Shown piece after piece: positions 38,201 to 50,620 of a stretch of DNA of 64,000 nt. The stretch covers positions 1,649,926,062 to 1,649,990,061 of the forward strand of contig OY728121.1 of NCBI GenBank assembly GCA_963277665.1, written 5' to 3'. Position 1 is the first letter of the stretch. Every line of letters starts with the position of its first letter. The notes under the pieces are model-generated. The model made no database searches. It worked only from the letters and a program-made list of their open reading frames with translations, and was not told the origin of the DNA. The translations under genes were made by a program, and so were the position numbers. This DNA comes from Viscum album. Its lineage: Eukaryota > Streptophyta > Magnoliopsida > Santalales > Viscaceae.

Positions 38201-40094
38201 ATTTTCTAGGTCAGAAAATTGGATTATTGTCTAACTTTAACCCTTTGTTACCTAATTTAACTTTTATCATGTCTTCTTGTATATTCATATTATATTGTTA
38301 ATATACCTACAATAAAATGACAAAAAAACCTCAAGTGGGTCATTAATGATATTTTTAAACTTATATAAGTCATTTTTCTAAATATTAGATTTTTATAATA
38401 TTTATATCATTTAATAGAATAATATTTTTTTAAAAAAACTCATTTATGTCCATTTTGACACTATTTAGTAATTGATGTTTCATAAAGTGATAACACCACG
38501 ATTCATTTGAATAAAATTATTTAAATCAAATATAATATTTCAAATCTACCCAAAAATCTATTTTATAGCATTAAAAGTTTCAAAATAAATTTATTTTTAC
38601 ATTCATAATACAATTTATTAAAATCTTTCATTAAAAAGGGAATCACTACATCACCATTGTGTCAAAAATAAATTTATTTATCTAATTTATAAAAATTAAA
38701 AATTAAGTTCCATGAAATATGAAATATTTTTAACTATATAATGATTATGTATAGTATAAATTATCACTTATATAACACCATATAAATATTATTTTGCTAA
38801 ATGATATACATTTATGTTATATTTTCTTTAACGTTAAATTAATTTTTATAAAATGTCATTTTCACATAAAAGTGGCTCCATGGGGACCTGAAATCGACCC
38901 ATGTATTTACATGGTCGAAAATGTATGATAAAATAAGGTTATAACATGTTTAAGGGTAGTTTAATATTTTTCTAATATTATTGTTTTGACCTTATTTATG
39001 AGATTTATAATTAACCATGCTAAATAAAATATTTAGTGATGATTCTATTCAAAATGTCTAAAATTAAAAGTTAACTATTTAAACAATTTGGAACTCCTGA
39101 TAAAAAATCTTGAATCCATTTTTCCAAATTCAAAACACATAAGATGCAAAAATTAATTTAAAATTAATTCTCCTTATCAAAACAAAAAGCGTGTTTTTAC
39201 GAGATAAAAACAACCAAAAGATTGAGATGTTTTTATGTCCAATTTAATAATGAAATAACGTAAAATGACTAAAATTGGATTAAATGGTTAAAATATAAAA
39301 CAATTACACTTTAAAACCAATTAAAATTACAATATAAATTCATAAATAAATTATATTTAAAGGTAGTTTTCAATTAAAAAGCAGTATTTTTCAATATTCT
39401 TTTAAAATTGAAATTTAGATGAAAAATAGAAAAATTTCATCCAAGGTAAATTCTGATGCTCTGATTCTATAGAAGAAGTATATTTTCTCAAATAAAACAT
39501 ATAATGGTGTCAATGACAAGATTTAAAAAGGGTTATTCATCAAAAGGTGGAAAAACTGCAATTTTAGAAAAATACATATTTTATCAGAAAAGAATGAATT
39601 TATTATTATATCATATCTGGAAAACATATAAGATGAATTTAAAACATTAAATTTAAAATATATCATATATTTTTAATTAAATAAAAATCCATAAAGAGTG
39701 ATATTAGAAATAATTATTCTCTTTTAAATTGGTTTTCATAAAAACACATCCATTATATTCAATTGGTCTTTACATCCATTTCTAATAAATTTGGTAATAA
39801 ATGAATCATCATTTAACACGTATAAAACATATTTAAAATTTCAGTTGATACTTTTTATTCCCTCCATTTCAACCACTAGGAATTAATTTTCATTTAAAAT
39901 AATAATAATATTATTGTATTATTTTACAGTATAACTCAAATCAGTTTGCAGTGTAAGATTTCAGAGAAGCCTGTTGTTGCGTGTCGAGTACGCTACCAGA
40001 GAAAAGTATCCCATTTAAATTAAAATTAATATCTTATTTATAAGTATTAATAGAAATCAAAAAATATAGTTCTATAAATACCTGGATCATTACA
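35230..40094 (-). mobile_element. 3' LTR of the LARD
   Basis: On the minus strand the LTR starts TGTAATGATCC at 40,094 and ends GGGTCCTTACA at 35,230, an imperfect inverted terminal motif typical of LTRs. It aligns end to end with 42,346-47,237. Shared anchors include 35,580-35,880 against 42,720-43,000, 37,261-37,400 against 44,401-44,540, the block at 37,680-37,740 against 44,820-44,880, and the TATA region. It is the 3' LTR because the polypurine tract abuts it. The minus-strand frames at 36,327, 37,417 and 37,718 are LTR sequence. Confidence 0.87.
38051..38058 (-). promoter_or_regulatory. TATA box of LARD 3' LTR
   Basis: Minus-strand TATAAAAA in the context CTCTTATAAAAAGGCTTC. The block is conserved at 45,197-45,204 although the flanks have diverged, which supports a Pol II promoter. 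Confidence 0.65.
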
Positions 40095-40110
40095 TCCTTC
40101 CCCCTTTTGG
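40095..40110 (-). promoter_or_regulatory. polypurine tract of the LARD
   Basis: On the minus strand this reads CCAAAAGGGGGAAGGA, directly before the LTR start TGTAATGATCC. It proves the minus orientation and marks 35,230-40,094 as the 3' LTR. Confidence 0.85.
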
Positions 40111-42326
40111 AAATTGCAACCTTGAAATTTTAAAATTGGGTTAGGAAATATCATTGAAAATTCCAAATTGGAAAAAGAGTGATAAAATATCACTTTAAAA
40201 GAAAGAAATATAATTATCAATGTGACCCAAGATAAAAAATACTAGGATTCTATGTTGTAAAAAATGGATATGGAAGATAAACTAACCATCATAGACTAAA
40301 AGGGAGTGATAGAGAACTTGATCACAGAATGTAAACCACCAAAATATAATAAATTTGCTATTAGGTAAAATTATGTTGATAAAAGAATGTATATATCATT
40401 TTTTCATGAATATTTTTTATAGGGTTGAAAAATATTATTACTACCTAGACTAATATCATAAGGAAAAATACATACATTCCATGTAGAGTGTCTTCCATTA
40501 ACAAAATTTTACCACAAACTCATCTTTTCTCTCAATGATGAATATTCAAGTTGACTTGGTCACAGATGATGTGCTAGAATCAACAAATAGAGAATCAAAT
40601 AATAAATGAATGATGAACTATATATTTCCCCTTCCTTTAGAAATTTACTAAAACCAAAATGGTTAGTACAGGAACCGATAATCCCTAAAAAGACAAATCA
40701 TTATATAAAACTAAATACTACTTTAATCTCAAAAATTCAACAAACATTACCCAAAGTTCAACAAATATATTTCGATACACAATTGTCCTTAATATTATAC
40801 ATTTCAATCCAAACTAAGACTGAATCCCAATACATAGAAAAATTTAATCACGTATTCTTCCAAATTAAATCTTAACATTTATCTCTAAATAACACAGACT
40901 ACTCATAAATTCCCATACTGAAGTGTAATTAATCTAATCGCATATTCTCTATGATTGGATAATTATTTACTTAAATAAACCAAATCTATATATGTCCCCA
41001 ATAAAAAAAAATTATTCCAAAATAATATTCCACCATTACTCCTCAATTTAAATCCCATAGTATTCTATTTTCTTTGGGCTTATAGTGTTCCCAAAAGTTA
41101 AAATATCTTCGAAATATACATTTATCACTTAATCACCAAATTATTTTCTTATAGTAAGGACATCCATTTGATAAAACATAAGTTCCAAAAATAATATTAT
41201 TACTAATCCATAAAATCGTTTAACTAAAAATAATAAGTAATACTAACCAAAGACTTCACGAAGGCAAGTGGTAGGTGATAAATCCCCATCACAATTTGGA
41301 TGTGGTTTCGATTCCCATAGATTATTCTGATGTGATGAGTTATCACCCATTTTACACGTTATCCTTTTTATAAATCTCAAAAATAACCCTAACATGTTTT
41401 CACATCAAAGATTGTATTATACCTATAATTTTATTACCAACTCATTAAGACCTCAACATATTAATTGACTAATTCTTGTATATACTGTAAATTCTTTATT
41501 TCACCTCTATATGCTAAAATAAAACAATTCCCAAAAGAAATAACAACATACCTTGATTATGGTGTCCACATGGGTTTATCGTCATCTTGTTCACGTAGGT
41601 AGAAGGTCCATTCATTACAAGAATGATTTAGAGATCCTTTGAAAATATTTTCTTCATTTATCCAAATACACCTTCTACAACATCAGTCATACAGGTGTTT
41701 GCATAAAAATAGTTTCATAAAATAATCCTTTATGCCAAATAATCTCAAAACATATGATAAAATGTGATTTTTATAAAATAGTTAGACCGATTTTGTGTTG
41801 AATCATTCAATCAAATGTCATTATAAAATACCATATGTATATACTGAGAGTCTCTATTTTAAAAGCAAATATAAATAGATTTCTCAAGGGTATCCTTCTT
41901 CAGCAACTTCTTCAAAATCAAAATATGCTTCAAAATCTTGTTATAAGGAAAAATATTTGTAATATCTTTGAAAATATTAACCTTTCATGAAAATATTAGA
42001 ATATTGAGAAAATCAGATTTGATTAATACAACCCATGATCTGCGATGATATAATGTTATGGTGGAGGTTTTCGATAATTCAAACAACTACTTGCAAGTGA
42101 GTTGTATGCAAGAAAAATATTCACAATCATCAGAACATTACATGGAATTTGTTTTACAGTCAAGTAATTAGGGACATATAAGAATATTTTTTGATATCCT
42201 CCTCATTCCATATGTAACCAAATTCCCTTGATTTAAAAATGTCATACAAAATTATTTAACTGAAATAATAGACATAGGGGAAAACCACACTTTCAAATTA
42301 AACTCATAATCCCTAATGTTGTGTAA
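40111..42326 (-). mobile_element. short internal domain of the LARD, no pol
   Basis: About 2.2 kb between polypurine tract and primer site. I find no protease, RT, RNase H or integrase motif on either strand. The 89-codon plus-strand frame at 40,606-40,875 opposes the element and shows no known domain. The internal region is shorter than that of published LARDs, which are usually about 3.5 kb, so it may have lost DNA. A tRNA-like segment on the + strand is listed separately. Confidence 0.65.
41251..41320 (+). ncRNA. tRNA-like remnant or SINE head (candidate)
   Basis: 'aaggcaagtgg' at 41,261-41,271 resembles a Pol III A box (TRGCNNAGTGG). 'ggtttcgattcc' at 41,304-41,315 resembles a B box (GGTTCGANTCC) with one extra T. 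Their spacing fits a tRNA. Between them GTGAT (41,275-41,279) pairs perfectly with ATCAC (41,288-41,292) around an 8-base loop, like an anticodon arm. No proper acceptor stem closes it, so this is at most a degraded tRNA or a tRNA-derived SINE start. Confidence 0.3.
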
Positions 42327-42343
42327 ACCGATATCGAATACCA
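42327..42343 (-). promoter_or_regulatory. degraded primer-binding site of the LARD
   Basis: On the minus strand, two bases after the LTR end, the sequence reads TGGTATTCGATATCGG. The first six bases match the initiator-Met primer site TGGTATCAGAGC and the rest has decayed. Position and start support it. Confidence 0.5.
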
Positions 42344-42345
42344 AC

Positions 42346-45300
42346 TATTAGGACCTGACATTAATCATTATATAATAATTAATTATGTTAATAATTCACA
42401 TTGAGGATATTTTAAGGTTTATATCTTTAGAAAATCATATCATAAATTATACATAGCAACTTGAATATTAAGAAGTAGAAACTTCAACTATATCCAAATT
42501 TTTTCACTATAATAACACACCTTAAATAAAACAAGAGTTCCGTTCTTGATATAATTCTTCTTCAATTATTCATTTCTCCTACCATTCCTTATATCCTATG
42601 AAAAAAATTCATAAACATGGGATTTGAATAAAAATCTCAGTAAGGAATATAAAATAAGTTAAGAAAACATTAGTCCATGAATATATATAAATCAAGAAAT
42701 CATATGTTTCATTAATGTAACATAGATCATTAACATACTTCATGCAATAATTTGATTTATGAATAACACAACGAAATCATAAATCACAATGGTAACTTGT
42801 CGAATCCATTACATACATACATTGTAGCTTTCACAACTACATAGGGCATTATGTTTGGAATACACATCCCAATATATTACCTTAATATATTAGGAGAACC
42901 ATTAAAATTTACCTTATTCATGCTACCCAATGCATTGGAGAGATATATCGAGCTTACCTTCCAAAGGTTTATTAGGTAACCTCCCATATACGCAAACAAT
43001 TCCCATGAACTATAACCATTTCATATCACATAAAACAAGTCTAATGGAAATATAACATTTCTATATTTAAATCACAACATATCATTTCAAGATATTGAAA
43101 TATTAGATCCATTTTCAAAACAATTTAAAACATTTAATAAAGATATTTTTAAATTAAAGTGTCCCACCCCACTTTGAAACTTTTAAAAGAAATTAAAATA
43201 ATAAAATATTAATGTCAATATAAATAAATCCTTAAAAACATTTTGAAAACACAGTCATTTATGAGAAATTTTTAGAAGAATAAATGATTAAAACATTTAA
43301 AAAAATGTTTTAGTTAAAGATTCCCTTACCTCCTGAAAGAATACTTAAATAAAAATAATTACAGAATAAAATTAACAAAATATTATAATATCACGATAAT
43401 AAGGAGATTTATGATATAATATGTAAAATGGAATTATATACACCATATAAAAGTGAATTTGTTTTTAATAAAAAATAAGCCTCAATGGAATGTAAATTGG
43501 GACAAAATAACCTACGAAGATCGTATAAATGACATAAGAATTAATCAATTGGGTGATTAGGTGTTGAAAAAAATATCCACATAACGAAAAGTTTATATTA
43601 GAACATAAATAAATAAATAATCAATTATAGAATAATATTGACATAATATAATCAACGAAGTATACAAAATAACCAAATAGTTGAAATTGAGTTTAGAAAT
43701 TCCCTTATAAAAAGTCCACAACATAATAGTGTCAGATGAAAATTAATAAAATGAATTGATGAGAGAATAAGGGTGTCTCATTACATGGAAATATAATTTA
43801 CCACAATAAGGATACATAATAACTTATCCCAATTTAATAAAATAGAAATTAAAATACATAACATAAAATAAGTCTTTGACTAAAATAAGAGAGTAAAAGG
43901 TTTCCTTACAAATATCATTTTGTAAATAAAATAGACCACTTATGTGTATTCACTATAATAACACATAATTAAATTATAAACACAATAACTTATAGGAAAA
44001 ATCATTTCTCACATAATCATATCATGACATATACAAGAATTATAAGATCAACCTAAATAATTGATATTGGGTTAAGAAGTTCCCATGACTTGTGTTCGAC
44101 TTTTCTTGTTCATTATTTATCTTTGTGAATAATAATCGTAAGTTAATTATAATTTCATCATATAATTTTTAATTTTTATTATTACATTTATATTACTTTT
44201 TACCTTGATTTAACAATCATGAAATTATTCAAATTCATATCTGTCTTTTTGTCGATGTTATATACTTGAGCCAAAATGAATGTGTTATAATTACAAATTA
44301 TCCATCTGGTCCAAAGTACATTATCTCTAGAATGATATTAATGATTTATATATAATATATATCATATATATACACTATATATATGTATTTATAATAGTCC
44401 ATATCAATTGGATATATGAAAATGAAATGCATCTTTAATGGAGACGGTAAGTTGTACGTACGCATGAACGTTACTTCCATTTTTTCATTATTAAGGAAAT
44501 GAAAAACCAATGATACATAAGTGTATTATAATTCTAGAATAATATCCTATTTTATATAAGTTACATAGTTTCATTAATTCCATCCATTATACATTCCATG
44601 TATGGAATGAACGAGTCATATCATCATTAGGGAGTGGTAGTCGGTACTTCCTCAAATGAAATTATCATATTACATATTATGGAAAACATAAAGGTATTAT
44701 ATAAATGAGATAAAAATAAATATAGAGACAATATAAATATAATATATATCACTTATAAATACAGTTCCACAATATTTTCAACCATGAGAGGTGGTACGGG
44801 AAAATTGAACATTCATTGTATCATGAGGTAGTAGTTCACTATCCAGAGAAACAATTTATTCTAAATACATTAGATGAAGGTCTAGATAAGTGTTGATCAA
44901 ATTCATCACATAAAAATTTCATTGTGTGTTGAGGATACTGTTTTTGTTATGTAAAAAAATAATATTAATAGAATATGGAGTGAATAGGTAAAATAAAGGA
45001 AGAGAACTTGAGAGAAGACATTACCTCTAAATCGTGTAAGTGCCTTTTGATTTGAAAAAAGGATTTATTGAAATTCCTTATGCCTATGTTATGAAGTATA
45101 AGAGGAATAGGGGGGGGGGGTTGTAAGATTATTTGGGAAGAGGGTGGACGAACCAAGTGGTTTGATAGGAGTGATTAAATGGGTTGGGATGAATCCTTTT
45201 TATAAGAGGGAGGAAGTACTATTTAGAAGTGTTAAGAAATATTATTTTATTATAAATTAATTTTCAGTTTATAAAGGCTCCAAATTTAGTTATATAAAAT

Positions 45301-47237
45301 ATAACTTGAGTATGTATCTAAATACTTTCACTAAATATGTTTTATACTTGTTTAGTTCATAAAATTAACCCTATCTTTTATCTTTAACCCATATTTAACT
45401 AATTTGGCTTTTAAAATGTGTTCTTTTAAATTCATATTATATGGTTAATATACCTACTATAAAATAAATAAAGAACCTAATGTGGTTCATTAATGATATT
45501 TTTAACATTATATAAGTCATTAGGAAAAACCATAGAATTGTATAATTAATTTATCATTTAATAAAATAATTTTTTTTAAAACTTATTTATGTGAATTTGG
45601 AAACTATTTAGAAAATGATTTTTCATAATGTGATAAAAACACGATTTAATAGAATAAAATGATTTAAATAAAATAAAATATGTTATAGTTACCCATGAAA
45701 TTAGTTGATGGAATAAAAAGTTTGAAAATAAATTTATTTTAACATTTATATTATAATTTATTTAAATGTTTCATTTAAAAGGTAATAAACACATCACCAT
45801 TGTTTCATATATAAATTTATTTATTTAATGTCAAAAAATTATAAATAAAAGAAAATGATGTATAAACTATTTTTTATTTCAATTTTATATTTATATTAGA
45901 AAATATCACTTATATAAACCCATATAAAAATTATTTTACTAAAATATATATGTTTATGATAAATTTTCCTTTACTTTAAATTAATTTTCATAAAATGTCA
46001 TTTTCACTTACATGTCGCTCCATGGGGTCCCATAATCAACCCAAGGATGGTAATGGACGGAAATTTATCTGAAAATAGGATTTGAACATGTGTATGAGTA
46101 ATTTGAAATTATTATAATATTATTTTTTGACCCTTATTAACAAGATTTACCAATTCACCATTGAAAATAAAATATTTACTAAAGTAAATATTCATAATGT
46201 TTAAAAATAAAAGATAACTATTTACACAATTTCGACCTCTTGATTCCAAATATTGAATCCATTTTTTCAAATTTAAAACACAGAAGTATCATAAATTAAT
46301 TAAAAATTAATTCCTATTGTCAAAACAAAAGCCTATTTTTAAGAGGTAAAAACTACCAAATGATTAACGTGTATTTATGTCCAATTAAATAAAGGAATTA
46401 TTTCAAATGAACAAAATTGGATAAAATGGTTAAAATATAATCAAATTAAATTTTAAAACCAATTAGAAGTAAAATCTAAATATTCAAATACATTATATGA
46501 AAAGGAAGTTCTTAATTAAAAAGCGGTATTTTCAGTCTTCAATAAAAATTGACCTTTAGCAGAAAAAAACATCATTTCAACCAAAGAAAATTTTGGTGTT
46601 ATGCATATAATGAAGAATAATATTTTCTAAAATAAAAAATATTAATGTGTAAAAAAATATATTTAAAATGGGATCTCCATTAAAATGTGGTAAATGTTCA
46701 TTTTTAGAAAAATCCTTCTTTTATCCAAAAAGAATGAATTTATTATTAAATCACGTATAGGAACATATAAGATGAATTTATAAAATTACATTGAAAATAT
46801 ATCATATTTTTTTAATTAAATAAAAATCCATAAAGAGTGACATGAAAACACAATTATTATCTTTTAAATTAGTTTTCAAAAAAAGACATATCAATTATAT
46901 TCAATTGGTTTGTTTTCCATTTCTAATAAAATTGGTAGTCAATGAATCATCATTTAAACATGTGTAAACTATATTTCAAAATTATGTTGATACTATTCAT
47001 TTCCTCTATTCCAATGGCTAGGAGTTAACTGCCATTTAAAATAATAATATTATTATTGTATTATTTTTCAGTATAATTCAATGTTTTTTGTAATATAAGA
47101 TTTTGGAGAAGCCCATTGTTTCATGTCAAGTACGCTATTAGAAAAAAAACAACCCCTTTTACAGAAAATTAATTTCATATTCATACTTATTAATATAAAT
47201 CACACAATATTATTCTATAAATAATTGGGTCATTACA
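42346..47237 (-). mobile_element. 5' LTR of the LARD
   Basis: It is the partner of 35,230-40,094. On the minus strand it starts TGTAATGACCC at 47,237, right at the TCCAT duplication, and ends near 42,346 beside the primer-site remnant. The inner terminus (tattaggacctg) has decayed more than the outer ones. A run of ten G at 45,111-45,120 has no counterpart in the other copy. The minus-strand frame at 44,965-45,156 is LTR sequence. Confidence 0.86.
45197..45204 (-). promoter_or_regulatory. TATA box of LARD 5' LTR
   Basis: Minus-strand TATAAAAA in CCCTCTTATAAAAAGGATTC, the counterpart of 38,051-38,058. As the 5' LTR promoter it would have driven the genomic transcript leftward. Confidence 0.65.
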
Positions 47238-47242
47238 TCCAT
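47238..47242. repeat. right target-site duplication TCCAT of the LARD
   Basis: Exact copy of 35,225-35,229, immediately outside the LTR terminus. Confidence 0.88.
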
Positions 47243-48137
47243 GTTCAAACATCAAGACAAAAAACAACACATTCAAGAAAACAATGAAAAGTCCCTACAT
47301 AACATTAACAAACATTATGACCAGATTCCACCAACTTATCACTACTCGACTAACTATCTCATTCATGAATGCACGAGAATTATACTGATGGAAATTGTAT
47401 ACCCTCTCAAACATAGAAATAAAAAAATCAACGATTAGGTGGAAACTCATTGTCTGAACCTCAACTAGAGCATCACTCTATTCGAAAAATGGTTTCAAAA
47501 CACTTCAACAATGAACTGAAGGTCCACAAAGCATCACCACCATAGAAGGAAATTCAAAAAGACACAAAAGTCTGCAATATCACACTCATTGATCAGAAAA
47601 TCTATTCATGAAGACATCACGAGAATAAAACAGCATCATCGAAGACCATCTTAAAAGAACCCCACCAAGATCTATGTGACTCCCACCGCTACTGCAACCA
47701 ATGAAGCTTGTATGAAATTTCATGGGAAATGAGGCCAATACATTGTGACCCAAGAATAAATCACCCAATTCAACATTGAGGGGCATCTCTAGTGAGGTGG
47801 GCTAGGGATGCTCTGAACCAGAAATTCCGATCTCGGCATGAATAAGCTTAGACCCTACTGTGGAAGCACCCACACTGGATTCTAAGACAACCCAACAATT
47901 GGATGCAAGCATGAGGAAAAGTAAGGAGGGTTGGATTTTTTCAAACAATGTCTACGAAAAACAATCAATATAATTCCATTCCATCTGAGGAAATACCAAC
48001 TTCTACCTCACCCAAAAAAACACAATCATCAAAAAACAATGAAACTAGTAGTAAAATATTGTTTGTTTCAAACTAGTCTACTTTATCATGACTATAAAAC
48101 TAGTTCTTATATATATATATATTCCCACAAGTTTTAA
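47243..48137 (+). pseudogene. right part of the unknown reading frame interrupted by the LARD
   Basis: This continues the frame from 35,229 and is open for 64 further codons to a TAG at 47,436. The same frame then stays protein-like to 48,137 with only scattered stops, the last open run being 47,931-48,137. The first part is rich in Lys, Gln, Asn and His ('FKHQDKKQHIQENNEK'), consistent with a coiled coil. The later part is rich in Thr, Pro, Arg and His. 47,440-47,940 is noticeably less AT-rich than its surroundings, as expected for former coding DNA. I cannot name the product. The minus-strand frame at 47,586-47,786 is a shadow. Confidence 0.5.
48108..48121. repeat. (TA)n microsatellite
   Basis: Short run of alternating T and A. 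Confidence 0.75.
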
Positions 48138-50112
48138 AGATTCTCATTATATTACAGAATTATTATAAATTAATGATGTGATCAAAAATCTGAAAAACAA
48201 TTCATACACATCATATAAAAATAAATTTAGCGTGTTATATGAATATATCATAGTAATCTAAAGTTTAATATATATTTTGTTATAGGAAATTAACTCCCAA
48301 AAACCTTTGAGTGTTAATGCATGGGTGTGTATAACAATAAATAGTGAGAATTCAGAAGCATTTAATAACACAAAAGTACGTATATAAATAAGAATAATAA
48401 AAATTTATATAGAAATATCTATTGTAATCAAAGGGTGATCTTTTATTATAGACACAATTCATCTCTATCCTGTTTCCTTGAAATATATCTTAGTCCACCC
48501 AACTAATTTTATATGAAAATACCATGAAAAAATACCCGTAGAATATATTTTATAATTATTAGAAATATACACCAATCTTATAATAAAAAACCTCGAAATT
48601 TAAAAAAATTATTTTCTCAATGTAATTAAGGGATTGAATGCCTCCAAGAAACAATGTGGTGATGTCTGGAACTTCAGATAACACCCCATTGAATTTCATT
48701 AAACTAGTCAATGTTCTCACATACAATGCTATTTTTTGAGGATTACTTACTATAAATTGATATTTTATTCTTGGATATCTATTTCTAATAGAAATATGTA
48801 TCTGTATCCCTATCAGCATAGTCTCTACATCAAAGATATCTACCAATAAAATTATCTCATTTCCACTAGAATATAATATTCAAATTTTAGTTCTATGTTA
48901 AGTCAAAATATTATATGGTGTTCATAAACATAGGTAATATCAAAATAAAAAATCTATTTATTAAAAATCACATATAACACATTATAATGAGGAAAATACA
49001 CTTTCAAATATGTGAAAGCATGCATGTATCATCATTGTAAATGGTTCCTCTTTTATAAATTCATAATTTTTTCTCAAAATTAAAAATTTTACATATAATG
49101 ATTAAAGGAAATCCTACCTAGAGATTCACCCACTCTAGTCACACTAACCCCATGGAATAATGTCATAATAAAAAAGATATTTGATTGGACACTTTTTTTT
49201 GTTTCAAAAAATAAGAGAGAGCCCGTAAGAAAATTCTTTTTGTGTTTTATAGGCCTCTAGGTGTTTTTTTCATTATAAACCAATATTATAATAATAATTT
49301 TATGAGGTCCATGGATAAAAATGTTAATTTTTTTATAATAATAATAATTAATAGCTTTAAATATCCGATGTTAATTTTTTATGATTTTTAATGACTCGAC
49401 CAAAACCATATTTGTATTCTTCTTAAATTTATGATCAAACAAATATATACATCCTTGAATATTTCTCCAACAAATATGGAACTTATGACTTAATCTAATA
49501 TAATTTAAAAGATTATTTAAGGTATTAATGCTAATATAATTTCATGAAACATGATTATGAGTTTTAAATATATCAATTTTGTTTAAATATACAAAAAATA
49601 GAAACCCATTAATTGAAGATGAATTTAATTATATAAAATAAGATTAATTTAAATAACATAAAATAAAAATACTTATATCTAGAATATTTTGTATTGTTTG
49701 ATTGATGGAACCACTTATCAATAACCATTGGTTATTTCATCCAAATAAAATCAAATAAGTATATATTATCTAAATTTATTTGGAATGATCTTATTTTATT
49801 ATTATATATTAATACCCCTTGGTTGAAGATGAAAAAATAACAAGATAGATTATAAAATAATATAATGAAGTCCAGTGTATTATAAATGAAGTTAGTAATT
49901 TTTTTATATTTTTGAAAGATTAATGATGGATCCTTTTGTAGTTGAGGTTTTTATTATAAACTCAACAAAATATTAGTTGTATAAATTATATTCACCTACC
50001 ACATTCTTAGTTCATTTAAATTTAACATTAATATCTTATTATTATAATTTAATAAATATTTAATGAAAATAATTTTCAGATAAATATATTGGTAATTTAT
50101 TATTTTATGAAG
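48138..50112. other. AT-rich unassigned DNA
   Basis: No known domain was found. A 95-codon minus-strand open run at 48,559-48,846 is unusually long for this composition and contains 'YVRTLTSLMKFNG' and 'SEVPDITTLFLGG', but I recognise no family. It could be a gene fragment or chance. Confidence 0.35.
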
Positions 50113-50119
50113 TAGGGGG

Positions 50120-50620
50120 ACCCATTTCCTATGGACGGAGAAGTGTCAGCAGATCTTTCAAGAGATGGGACAGAGACCGACGAGTGCCCCCATCATGAGG
50201 CTACTAGGAGAGGGTGTTAGGTATGTAGTCTACTGCGATGCATCTGGGACCCGACTAGGTTGTTTCTTGATAGAGTACTGGGAATTTATCACCTATGGAT
50301 CATGATAGTTGAGCCTGTATAATAATAACTATGCTACCCATGACTGAGAGTTATCAGTAGTGGTCTTCGTTCTATTGATGTGGGAGAAATTCATGGTGGG
50401 TGAACTATTTACAGTCTACTATAATCAGAAGAGTCTTGTGTATTTCTTCTCATATATTGACCTATACTTGAGTGTGCGATGTTGGATAGAATTTCTCTAG
50501 GAATATGAATTTGAGATTGTCTACACTCATGGGAAGGGGAACATTGTGGTAGATTCCCTCAAAAGGAGGTCTGGTTTACAACTGCTAAGTGAAATGACAT
50601 AGTAGCTAGCCACGCTGCGA
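50120..50620 (+). pseudogene. RT connection and RNase H, Tekay-like, one frame with stops
   Basis: 'FLWTEKCQQIFQEM' at the start matches FVWTEKCEQSFQEL. 'VVYCDASGTRLGCFL' at about 50,225-50,270 is the RNase H start, with catalytic Asp at 50,237-50,239. 'NNNYATHD' matches ENNYPTHD. 'HGKGNIVVDSL' near 50,530-50,562 matches HPGKANVVADAL. The whole stretch reads in one frame. Stops include a TGA-TAG pair where the family has the Arg-Gln of ASRQL, which fits C-to-T change in CGA and CAG. Confidence 0.9.

Larger units (their letters stand above)
35230..47237 (-). mobile_element. LARD-type non-autonomous LTR retrotransposon with giant LTRs
   Basis: A 12-kb element lies on the minus strand with two LTRs of about 4.87 and 4.89 kb, an internal region of only 2,251 bp, a minus-strand polypurine tract, a degraded initiator-Met-like primer site and a perfect TCCAT duplication. 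Read on the minus strand, its LTRs begin TGTAATGAYCC, like the Tekay-like LTRs here. No pol domain can be read inside, which fits a large retrotransposon derivative (LARD) mobilised by a partner's enzymes. The LTRs differ at roughly a quarter or more of positions in stretches compared by eye, so the insertion is old. A lone relative lies at 16.9-20.8 kb. Confidence 0.88.

Noticed and set aside
40606..40875. 89-codon plus-strand frame in the LARD
   Set aside because: It opposes the element's orientation and is Ile/Lys/Gln-rich like chance AT-rich translation, with no domain seen.
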